The position numbers and the translations under genes were made by a program. From Planctomycetaceae bacterium (GTDB taxonomy: Bacteria; Planctomycetota; Planctomycetia; Planctomycetales; Planctomycetaceae): a stretch of DNA of 8,912 nucleotides. Of this stretch, positions 1 through 6,068 are shown one piece after another; the first letter of the stretch is position 1, and each line of letters begins with the position of its first letter. The notes beneath the pieces are model-generated. The model searched no databases. It was given only the letters and a program-made list of their open reading frames with translations, and was not told the origin of the DNA. The stretch is from positions 1 through 8,912 of the forward strand of contig JAJDEK010000137.1 in assembly GCA_029259875.1 (NCBI GenBank), written 5' to 3'.

Positions 1-1221
1 TTTCGAGGCTTTGATCAAGAAAATGAATCAGATCTCGAACGTTATGACCAGCCTGTTTTCATGCGGGTCAATACGCAATCGCCGAATGAATTAAAAGACG
101 GCTTCCCGAAAACAGAAAAAGAACTCTTTCAATACGAAACCATTATTATCGACGATTTAGAAGCGTCGTTCTTTTCACACGATCAGATGGAGTTGATCAC
201 TCGTTTTGTTTCAGAACGAGGAGGCGGCCTGCTGATGCTGGGCGGACAAGAATCATTTCAAAAAGGTGGATATCATAAAACGGATCTGGTCCGTCTCTTA
301 CCCATATATTTCCCGCAGCGTGAAACATCTACAATCGAGACGGAATACCAATTTTCGCTCACTCGCGATGGTTGGCTTCAACCCTGGATGCGACATCACA
401 AAAATGAGCAAGAAGAACACAAACGTCTAGCCGAAATGCCCACATTCAAAACGATCAATCGTGTGGATAACACAAAACCCGCTGCGACTCTGGTTGCAGA
501 ATTGAAAAACTCATCAAAAGAGTCTCATCCTGCAATAGCCACTCAACGCTATGGCCTGGGACGTGTGGCAGCAGTGATGGTGGGTGACCTCTGGCGCTGG
601 CGATTAAAAGAAGATTCTGCATCCCCACAACTCAATAAGTCTTGGCGACAGCTATTACGGTGGATGACGACTGATGTGTTAGAACCCATTGACTTATTGG
701 TTGATGAAAATCCAACTGCGAACGAAGGCACAAAAATCAAAGTATTCGTCCGCGATCCTCAATTTCAGAAACGCAGCGATTATCAAGTCGAACTGGAAAT
801 CACAACGCCACAGAAAGAACACATCAAGCTGACTGCCGATCCCACTGCGGACAAGGCTGGCGAATATCAGTCGGTCTATCTGCCCTCCCACCCAGGCGGT
901 TATCATGTTTCGGCTACAGTGATGACCCCCGACTCTAAAACGAAAACCATTCGAGATGGTTGGGTGCACGATCCTGATCGTATTGAGTTTGTTTCTATCC
1001 AGCCAAATTTTGAACTACTGCAACAGCTGGCTACACAATCGAAGGGTGAAGTGATTCCGGCTGCAAAGCTGCAACAGTTTGTCAGTACTCTGGATCAACG
1101 ACACATTCCAGTGACGGAAGAGCTTGTGACTCCCCTCTGGCATCATCCCTGGGTCCTGGTGCTTGTCTTGAGCTGCCTGTTTGGTGAATGGTCTTTACGA
1201 CGATGGAAAGGATTACCTTGA
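1..1221 (+). CDS. Membrane-anchored protein with GATase1-like domain and Ig-like domain, 5'-truncated (3' end of gene)
   Basis: The frame is open from base 1, so the gene starts upstream of the window; the ATG at 61 is probably internal. The visible 406 residues begin inside a class I glutamine-amidotransferase-like fold (PF07090 type). Supporting motifs are the TQS..EL..GFP segment, the IIIDDLEASFF strand and the GGGLLMLGG loop followed by SFQKGGY. A second half, with GLGRVAAVMVGDLWRW, runs to about residue 230. A beta-rich Ig-like segment follows (about residues 235-320, DLLVDENPTANEG to the HPGGYHVSA stretch). The C-terminus is one hydrophobic segment (WVLVLVLSCLF) followed by the basic tail RRWKG, an apparent membrane anchor with most of the protein outside the cytoplasm. 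The only cysteine visible lies in that membrane segment, so amidotransferase catalysis is unlikely. From family knowledge, such proteins sit in planctomycete Bat/MoxR/DUF58/VWA-type loci; the window does not show those neighbours. Its TGA overlaps the next start codon by one base, so the two genes form an operon. Confidence 0.8.
   Translation, partial: FRGFDQENESDLERYDQPVFMRVNTQSPNELKDGFPKTEKELFQYETIIIDDLEASFFSHDQMELITRFVSERGGGLLMLGGQESFQKGGYHKTDLVRLLPIYFPQRETSTIETEYQFSLTRDGWLQPWMRHHKNEQEEHKRLAEMPTFKTINRVDNTKPAATLVAELKNSSKESHPAIATQRYGLGRVAAVMVGDLWRWRLKEDSASPQLNKSWRQLLRWMTTDVLEPIDLLVDENPTANEGTKIKVFVRDPQFQKRSDYQVELEITTPQKEHIKLTADPTADKAGEYQSVYLPSHPGGYHVSATVMTPDSKTKTIRDGWVHDPDRIEFVSIQPNFELLQQLATQSKGEVIPAAKLQQFVSTLDQRHIPVTEELVTPLWHHPWVLVLVLSCLFGEWSLRRWKGLP
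1205..1212 (+). promoter_or_regulatory. Shine-Dalgarno site deciding the start of the peptidase-like gene
   Basis: The purine run GGAAAGGA lies in the last codons of the upstream gene and ends 8 bases before the ATG at 1221. It is the best ribosome binding site in the window. It favours the ATG at 1221 over the in-frame ATGs at 1188 and 1203, and the 1221 start also puts a clean signal peptide at the N-terminus. Confidence 0.7.
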
Positions 1222-2294
1222 TGCGAAATCTACATCTGAACAGACTCTTATCGGGCATCATCGGCACGTTTTTACTACTTAGCTTAGAGACTGCCAGTAC
1301 AGAAGCGGCCACTCCCGCCGAGAATAACGAACGCATCCTGATTGTGGTCGGCGCAGCCGGTCAAGAACAATATGAGCAGCAGTTTGCGAACTGGGTTGCG
1401 CGTTGGAAACAAATCGCCTCACATAAGCAGGCAGAATTAACCATCATCGGTGAAAGCGTCGATGCCCGGTTTTCTGATCTGGAATTGCTACAGAAGGAAT
1501 TGCAACGTGAGACTGACAAAACGACGGCCACCTGGTTGATCTTAATGGGGCATGGTACGTTCGATGGAAAATCAGCGCGATTTAACTTACGAGGACCAGA
1601 TGTCACTGCCGACCAGTTAAGCGAATTCTGTGATGCCGTTGAACATCCTCTGGCAGTGATTCACTGTTTCTCTGCCAGTGGACCATTTTTGAAAGCACTT
1701 TCGGCCGACAAACGTGTGATCATTACTGCCACCAAAAATGGACACGAATTTTACTTTTCGCGTTTCGGCGGTTTTCTTGCTGAGGCTGCTACTCAACCGC
1801 AGACTGACGCTGACTTGGACCATGATGGTCAGGTTTCGCTCCTGGAAGCGTACTTGTCCGCTTGTCGTGCGACTAACGCGTATTATCAGCAGAAAGGAGA
1901 ACTGGTAACCGAACACGCTCTACTAGATGATAACGCAGATCAAAGTGGAACACGCGGCGATCAATACCAGGGTCTTTTTAAGGCTCCTGATTTCAATTCG
2001 GCGACAGAAACTTTACCCGATGGCCACAGGGCGCATCAATTTATTCTATTCTCTACTCAAGAAATTGAATTACTTTCTGGCGAACAGAAACGAAAACGCG
2101 ATGAACTGGAAATTAAAATTCTGGAATTGAAACAACGCAAAGCATCTTTTTCCAGCCTGAATAAGTACTACCTGACACTCGAACCTTTAATGGTTCAACT
2201 GTCACACATCTACCGCAAGCTTGATAAAAATAAAAGACGCGTTATTTATGATCCTCTGGTTATTCCCGCCAATGCAAAAAAGACCGGCAAGTAA
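1221..2294 (+). CDS. Exported caspase/legumain-like (clan CD) cysteine peptidase candidate with EF-hand loop
   Basis: The protein has 357 residues from the ATG at 1221, which overlaps the upstream stop (TGATG). Residues 1-29 look like a signal peptide: a basic start (MRNLHLNR), a hydrophobic core (LLSGIIGTFLLL) and a small-residue end near TEA-A. The mature part starts with a Rossmann-like strand (ILIVVGAAG, 39-47). Strand WLILMGHG (105-112) puts His111 in the usual HG block, and LAVIHCFSASG (144-154) puts Cys149 in the hxxCxSG block; this His/Cys spacing and context is the signature of clan CD peptidases. Residues 198-209 (DLDHDGQVSLLE) fit the EF-hand consensus at loop positions 1, 3, 5, 6, 8, 9 and 12. 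Residues of about 277-340 are charged and heptad-like (EQKRKRDELEIKILELKQRK), probably a coiled coil. Activity, calcium binding and substrate are inferred. An inactive or processing role in the envelope complex of its upstream partner is also possible. I do not recognise a named gene. Confidence 0.75.
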   Translation: MRNLHLNRLLSGIIGTFLLLSLETASTEAATPAENNERILIVVGAAGQEQYEQQFANWVARWKQIASHKQAELTIIGESVDARFSDLELLQKELQRETDKTTATWLILMGHGTFDGKSARFNLRGPDVTADQLSEFCDAVEHPLAVIHCFSASGPFLKALSADKRVIITATKNGHEFYFSRFGGFLAEAATQPQTDADLDHDGQVSLLEAYLSACRATNAYYQQKGELVTEHALLDDNADQSGTRGDQYQGLFKAPDFNSATETLPDGHRAHQFILFSTQEIELLSGEQKRKRDELEIKILELKQRKASFSSLNKYYLTLEPLMVQLSHIYRKLDKNKRRVIYDPLVIPANAKKTGK

Positions 2295-2305
2295 CCGGTC
2301 TTTTT
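2277..2305. terminator. Bidirectional intrinsic terminator between convergent genes
   Basis: A perfect 11-bp stem (2277-2287 with 2295-2305, core GACCGG/CCGGTC) has a 7-base loop. A run of T follows it on the plus strand, and the A run of the left arm supplies a U tract on the minus strand. The loop contains the TAA stop of the peptidase-like gene, and the minus-strand sigma gene ends 34 bases away, so one hairpin can stop both transcripts. Confidence 0.9.
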
Positions 2306-2338
2306 GCTGATCTTTTATCGATTTGGATTGTCCGAGAA

Positions 2339-3178
2339 TTATTCTCCGGAAATCTCTTTGGCTAATTTTTTGAGTGCTTCACTCTCAATCTGACGCACAC
2401 GTTCCCGGGTCAAACCTAGAGTTTGGCCGATTTCCTTGAGTGTTTTTGGTTCGTCGCCATCCAGTCCAAAACGCATTCGCAGAATATTGGCTTCGCGTTC
2501 TGGAATTTCTTTTAACAAACGAAAAACGTGCTTGAGATTGTCATTCTCAACCAGCTCATCATCAGGCCCCTTCAATCGATCATCTGGGATCATCTCACCG
2601 AGCGACCAACCAGCGTCGTGTTGTTCCGACTGTGGTGAAGAGTTATAGAGCTGAATCGCCTTTTTCACGATCTTCAATTTTTTCGGCGGCAGATCTAATT
2701 CTTTTGCCACTTCTTCCGTAGTCGGAGTCCGATCAAGAGAATCTTGAAGCTGTGCCGTCGCGCGTCGCCATTTCGTAAGTAACTCGACCATATAGGCGGG
2801 AATACGAATTGTCTTCGCAGAATTCACGAGCGCTCGTTTGATGGATTGTTTAATCCAGTAGCTGGCGTATGTACTGAAACGGGTCCCCATATCGGGGTCG
2901 AAGCCTTCAACGGCCCGCAGTAAACCAAGATTGCCTTCTTCGATTAGATCCTGGAGGGGCAACCCTTTACCAGAATAAGCGCGGGCAATATTAACGACCA
3001 ATCGCAGGTTTGCACGCACCATTCGGTCGCGGGCTTCTTTATCGCCGCTCTCAATTCGACGAGAAAGATCTTTCTCTTCATCTGCAGAGAGCAGGGCGGT
3101 TTCGTTAATTTCTTTGAGGTATGTTTCTAACGGATTCTGTACGGCTGAAGAGGAGCGCCGTCGAGCAGTTTTCTGCAT
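2339..3178 (-). CDS. RNA polymerase sigma factor, sigma-70 family, RpoD/SigA-like without region 1.1
   Basis: The protein has 279 residues with the standard order of primary-like sigma regions. Region 1.2 starts at NPLETYLKEI (15-24). Region 2 carries the core-binding signature DLIEEGNLGLLRAV (77-90), then the promoter-melting and -10 recognition part (FSTYASYWIKQSIKRAL, 101-117). Region 3 begins about IRIPAYMVELL (125-134). Region 4 ends in the helix-turn-helix signature TLKEIGQTLGLTRERVRQIE (246-265), which reads the -35 element. The lack of region 1.1 and the short length resemble group 2 factors (RpoS/SigB-of-actinobacteria/cyanobacterial SigB type) rather than the long housekeeping factor, although planctomycete genomes often label such proteins SigA or RpoD. 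The start ATG has a modest AGG about 8 bases upstream. The gene converges on the peptidase-like gene and shares its terminator. It is separated from rpsA by that gene's own terminator, so it is probably transcribed alone. Confidence 0.95.
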   Translation of the reverse strand: MQKTARRRSSSAVQNPLETYLKEINETALLSADEEKDLSRRIESGDKEARDRMVRANLRLVVNIARAYSGKGLPLQDLIEEGNLGLLRAVEGFDPDMGTRFSTYASYWIKQSIKRALVNSAKTIRIPAYMVELLTKWRRATAQLQDSLDRTPTTEEVAKELDLPPKKLKIVKKAIQLYNSSPQSEQHDAGWSLGEMIPDDRLKGPDDELVENDNLKHVFRLLKEIPEREANILRMRFGLDGDEPKTLKEIGQTLGLTRERVRQIESEALKKLAKEISGE

Positions 3179-3610
3179 GGAAAACCTGTTATCTATCTGT
3201 TGTTAGCAAATGGAAAAGCCGAAATATTTCCGTGGCTTCCCATTAATGTGCAGCCGTTCGCGGGAACTCGTTTCCTCTCGATACGATATTTCTGTTACAG
3301 AATTCAGGAAGATATACCTTTCACTCTGTAGAACTCTTATCGGCAATCAATGGCGAGTTCCTGAACTTCGTATGGAAAAGCAGGGCTGTGAAAGAGGAAT
3401 CTGCAGAAGCTGTTACGGTTATAGGGAATGAATAGATTTAGAGTGCTAAAATCTAGCTATCACTATAGTTTCGAACATAACTGGAACCCAAGCATTGCAT
3501 AAAAGGCTACCGATATGCGGTTCAAGACCGAACTACGAAAGCCGCCTGAATTCATCGGCAAACGACCACTATGGAAAACGTGTCTCCCAGAAGGGCAGAG
3601 CCATCACAGA
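3179..3610. other. Gene-free upstream region of the sigma-factor gene
   Basis: No convincing gene was found. The one short plus-strand frame here (3210-3431) has no ribosome binding site, no recognisable domain and no codon-level sign of being real. The region should hold the sigma gene promoter on the minus strand. A TATATC-like -10 candidate lies at 3311-3316 but without a good -35 partner. A perfect palindrome at 3290-3302 and a nested hairpin at 3510-3558 are described separately. Confidence 0.5.
3290..3302. promoter_or_regulatory. Short perfect palindrome upstream of the sigma gene, possible operator
   Basis: TTCTGT-T-ACAGAA has 6-bp arms around one central base. It is about 112 bases before the sigma-factor start codon and just downstream (on the minus strand) of a TATATC hexamer at 3311-3316, where a repressor would be expected to bind. 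The spacing does not fit the E. coli LexA site (CTGT-N8-ACAG). A 13-bp palindrome can occur by chance in 500 bases, so confidence is low. Confidence 0.3.
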
Positions 3611-3642
3611 AAAAGCGGTGGCCTCTGAAGACCACCGCTTTT
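3611..3642 (-). terminator. Intrinsic terminator of rpsA
   Basis: A perfect 11-bp stem (3611-3621 with 3632-3642, core GCGGTGG/CCACCGC) has a 10-base loop and is followed on the minus strand by a T-rich run. It lies about 41 bases beyond the rpsA stop. The A/T-rich stem ends could make it work for plus-strand transcripts too. Confidence 0.85.
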
Positions 3643-3683
3643 ATATTCAGCACACTGATAATCGAAATTCGATCAAAAGTGAT

Positions 3684-5588
3684 CTATTCTGTTTTTTCTT
3701 CTGCAACAACATCTTCAGAGGAAGTTTCTTCGACCACAGCCTCTTCGGCAGGGGCTTCATCAGCAGCGGTAGTCTCCTCTTCAGCGGCAGTCTCTTCAAC
3801 GGGAGCTTCGATAGGCGGCATTGAGAACAATGGACCATCGCCACCAGTTCCCCCCATCAATTCCTTGCGAGGTGCAACGCCTGATGCTTCTCCACCACCT
3901 TCGGCAGAATCGGAATCATCTTCAATCGGATCTTCGAGTTTGCGACTCAAGCCGATTTTTCGATCGTCGGTATCGACACGCAGAATTTTGACATCCAGCG
4001 TCTCACCCACTTTGACGATATCTTCCGGATTTTCCACTTTTTGATCTGAGAGTTCTGAAATGTGTAACAGACCTTCGAGTTCTTCTTCTAATTCTACGAA
4101 AACACCAAAGTTTGTGATCTTCGTAACGACCCCCTGAACGATGGCACCAGGTTGGTACTTTTCAGGGATGTCTGTTTCCCAAGGATCGGAAGCAAGTTGC
4201 TTCAGTCCCAAGGCAATTCGTTTTCGTTCTTCGTCAACGGAAATGACCAAACACTCGATCTCGTCGCCTTTTTTCATCACTTCACTGGCATGTGAAATCT
4301 TACGCGTCCAAGACATATCGCTGACGTGCAACAATCCATCGACACCTTCTTCGAGTTCGATGAAAGCACCGTAGTTGGTCAGATTGCGAACGGTTCCTTT
4401 GACCTTGGCACCCTCTGGGTACTTCTTGGTGACTTCGTCCCACGGGTTGGACTGAGTCTGCTTCATACCAAGTGAGATTTCCTGTTTGTCTTTGTTGACG
4501 CCGAGGACAACCACTTCGACTTCGTCCCCAATATTGACAAGTTCACTGGGGTGATTGATACGTTTGGTCCAAGACATTTCACTAATATGAACCAGACCTT
4601 CAATCCCATCTTCCAGTTTCACGAACGCACCGTATGACATTACGTTGACGACATGTCCGATCACTTTAGTACTAACAGGATATTTGGATTCGACAAGTTC
4701 CCAAGGACTTGAAGTTTTCTGCTTCAGCCCCAGAGCAATTTTTTCTTTTTCGCGATCAACGCTTAAGATCATGACTTCAACTTCGTCATCAATCTTAACG
4801 ATTTCTGTGGGATGGTTAATACGTCCCCAACTCATGTCGGTGATGTGTAACAAACCATCAATACCACCCAAATCAACGAAAGCACCAAAGTCAGCGATAT
4901 TTTTGACAACACCCTTAACGATTTGAGCTTCTTCGATTTTGCTGAGTAAGTCTTGTTTGAGTTTTTCGCGTTTCTCTTCGATGAGTTTACGACGGGAGAC
5001 AACGATGTTGCGTCGCGCTTCATCAATCTTAAGAATGACACACTCAATTGTACGACCAATGTAGTTGGCAATATCAGAGGGACGACGAATATCAACCTGA
5101 CTGGCTGGCAGGAAGACGTTGACGCCGATATTGATGAGCAAGCCACCCTTAATTTTACGAACGACTGTTCCGGAAACTACATCGCCTTCGGCATGTGTGG
5201 CAATGACTTTTTCCCATTCGCGAATTCGATCCGCTTTCCGTTTGGAAAGCATCGTCAATCCGAATTCGTCTTCGACTTCTTCGAGTAGAACTTGTACTTG
5301 ATCACCGGCCTTAGGAACTTCTTCTTCCTCAGACCATTCATCAATATGGACAACACCTTCACTCTTGAATCCGATATCGACGAGAACTTCTTCACCATCA
5401 ACACTTAAGACCACACCATCAATGATTTGATTGACATCATAAGCACAGGAGACGGAGGCATAAATGTCATCTAAGACCCAGTCCGTTTCTTCGCCTTCTA
5501 CATCACCCTCTGACATGACACCTGCAAACGCAGCATCAAGGTCTTCGTCAGAAATGTTAAACTCTCGAATTAAATTTCGATCAACCAT
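3684..5588 (-). CDS. rpsA: Small ribosomal subunit protein S1, six S1 domains with an acidic C-terminal tail
   Basis: S1 binds the 30S subunit and mRNA leaders and helps place and unfold mRNA at initiation, which matters most for messages with weak Shine-Dalgarno sites like those here. The protein has 634 residues, longer than the roughly 557 of E. coli. Six OB-fold S1 domains can be counted: about 52-117, 134-200, 221-289, 306-376, 392-463 and 479-549. Domains 3-6 are near-identical in layout, with a FGAFV/YGAFV strand, the GLLHIS/GLVHIS core and an end such as IALGLKQ. Domains 1 and 2 are divergent, as expected for the ribosome-binding pair. Residues 551-634 form a low-complexity tail, first Gly/Ser/Asp-rich, then Glu/Ala/Thr-rich (AAEEETTAADEAPAEEAVVEE region). 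The N-terminus has a 50-residue acidic leader. The start ATG has only a weak GGA about 11 bases upstream. A strong terminator follows the stop, and a 480-base gene-free region precedes the start. Confidence 0.96.
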   Translation of the reverse strand: MVDRNLIREFNISDEDLDAAFAGVMSEGDVEGEETDWVLDDIYASVSCAYDVNQIIDGVVLSVDGEEVLVDIGFKSEGVVHIDEWSEEEEVPKAGDQVQVLLEEVEDEFGLTMLSKRKADRIREWEKVIATHAEGDVVSGTVVRKIKGGLLINIGVNVFLPASQVDIRRPSDIANYIGRTIECVILKIDEARRNIVVSRRKLIEEKREKLKQDLLSKIEEAQIVKGVVKNIADFGAFVDLGGIDGLLHITDMSWGRINHPTEIVKIDDEVEVMILSVDREKEKIALGLKQKTSSPWELVESKYPVSTKVIGHVVNVMSYGAFVKLEDGIEGLVHISEMSWTKRINHPSELVNIGDEVEVVVLGVNKDKQEISLGMKQTQSNPWDEVTKKYPEGAKVKGTVRNLTNYGAFIELEEGVDGLLHVSDMSWTRKISHASEVMKKGDEIECLVISVDEERKRIALGLKQLASDPWETDIPEKYQPGAIVQGVVTKITNFGVFVELEEELEGLLHISELSDQKVENPEDIVKVGETLDVKILRVDTDDRKIGLSRKLEDPIEDDSDSAEGGGEASGVAPRKELMGGTGGDGPLFSMPPIEAPVEETAAEEETTAADEAPAEEAVVEETSSEDVVAEEKTE

Positions 5589-5696
5589 ACTAAAATAAAT
5601 CCAAACACGCTTAAAAAATTTCGAAGATGAATTCTTACGAGAATATCTAATGTATTTCGTGAGTTAGCGAAACTGGGGTTCGGCATTCCCGCTCCA

Positions 5697-5711
5697 ACGT
5701 CATTATGACGT
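5697..5711. promoter_or_regulatory. Perfect 7-bp-arm palindrome upstream of rpsA, possible operator over a -10-like hexamer
   Basis: ACGTCAT and ATGACGT flank a single central base. Read on the minus strand, the centre is CATAAT, five of six matches to the bacterial -10 hexamer, pointing toward rpsA about 110 bases away. No good -35 hexamer was found 16-18 bases further upstream, so the promoter reading is weak. The dyad itself is clear. Confidence 0.4.
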
Positions 5712-5801
5712 CTCTTAATCAATAGCTCTCAGGGAGCCACTCACACAGAATCAGACTTGTGAGGATTCGGCCGAATTTGCGATCTAACAATCCAAAAAAA
5801 T

Positions 5802-5876
5802 GCGAAGAGACATAGAGCATCTCCCGCAACATTCCAGTGAATATCAACTTCTCCAAAACCAATTGCCTCTCTTCGC
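5802..5876. repeat. Inverted repeat with 9-bp arms in the rpsA upstream region
   Basis: GCGAAGAGA at 5802-5810 is perfectly complementary to TCTCTTCGC at 5868-5876, enclosing 57 bases. If transcribed as part of the rpsA leader it could close a long hairpin. Whether it is transcribed is unknown. Confidence 0.45.
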
Positions 5877-6029
5877 GGTTAACACCCAACGCGTTAATCT
5901 TTGCACCAAGGAGGTCAGTCCAGCAAATATATCAGAATTATTTGATTTAATTCCAGCCATATACATGGCTTAAAGTCATGAAATCAGTGAATTCTTCTAT
6001 ATTTCATCTATTTTGGCCCTGATTTACGA

Positions 6030-6053
6030 TCTGGCCAGAAAAGGAGCTCGTAA
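6030..6053. repeat. Palindrome and overlapping inverted-repeat arms just beyond the DUF4432 stop
   Basis: TCTGGCCAGA (6030-6039) is a perfect 10-bp palindrome. It sits inside the loop of a second inverted repeat, TTACGA (6024-6029) with TCGTAA (6048-6053). A further alternative pairs TGGCC at 6014-6018 with GGCCA at 6033-6037. The mutually exclusive pairings lie 15-50 bases past the DUF4432 stop on the minus strand, where a terminator is expected, but no T run follows. Confidence 0.3.
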
Positions 6054-6068
6054 GGTGTCAATCAATCA

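Larger units (their letters stand above)
5589..6068. other. Gene-free 480-base region upstream of rpsA, rich in inverted repeats
   Basis: No frame with a start, ribosome site and recognisable product was found on either strand. The region lies between the end of the DUF4432 gene and the start of rpsA, both on the minus strand, and should hold the rpsA promoter and leader. It contains several perfect dyads: ACGTCAT-T-ATGACGT (5697-5711), a 12-bp ATTCGGCCGAAT (5765-5776), CTCACA/TGTGAG arms near 5740-5762, 9-bp arms at 5802-5810 and 5868-5876, AGCCAT/ATGGCT (5955-5970) and a 10-bp TCTGGCCAGA (6030-6039). No clear intrinsic terminator with a U run follows the DUF4432 stop. Confidence 0.6.

Noticed and set aside
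1188..1220. Earlier in-frame starts (1188, 1203) for the peptidase-like gene
   Set aside because: They lack a ribosome site and would put 6-11 extra residues in front of a clean signal peptide, while the ATG at 1221 has a well-spaced GGAAAGGA.
3210..3431. 73-codon plus-strand frame with CxxxxC/CxxC-like cysteines near its end
   Set aside because: No ribosome binding site, no recognisable domain, and it lies over the expected promoter region of the sigma gene. The cysteine pattern is irregular.
3441..3449. GAGTGCTAA, an exact half of a CIRCE (HrcA) element
   Set aside because: The other half, TTAGCACTC at a 9-base spacing, is absent, so it is probably chance.
3516..3534. GGTTCAAGACC, resembling a tRNA T-arm
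   Set aside because: The stem and loop lengths are wrong for a T-arm, and no acceptor, D or anticodon stems can be built around it.
3571..4044. 157-codon Ser-rich plus-strand frame opposite the rpsA tail
   Set aside because: It is the antisense reading of the low-complexity Glu/Ala/Thr codons of S1, which naturally gives long open Ser/Ala-rich frames. It begins inside the rpsA terminator region.
5726..5900. Open minus-strand stretch in the rpsA upstream region that translates to a plausible-looking peptide
   Set aside because: It has no start codon with a ribosome site near its beginning, is bounded by stops, and shows no domain I recognise.
5909..5916. Perfect Shine-Dalgarno AAGGAGGT on the plus strand
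   Set aside because: No start codon follows within 5-15 bases and no plus-strand gene begins here.
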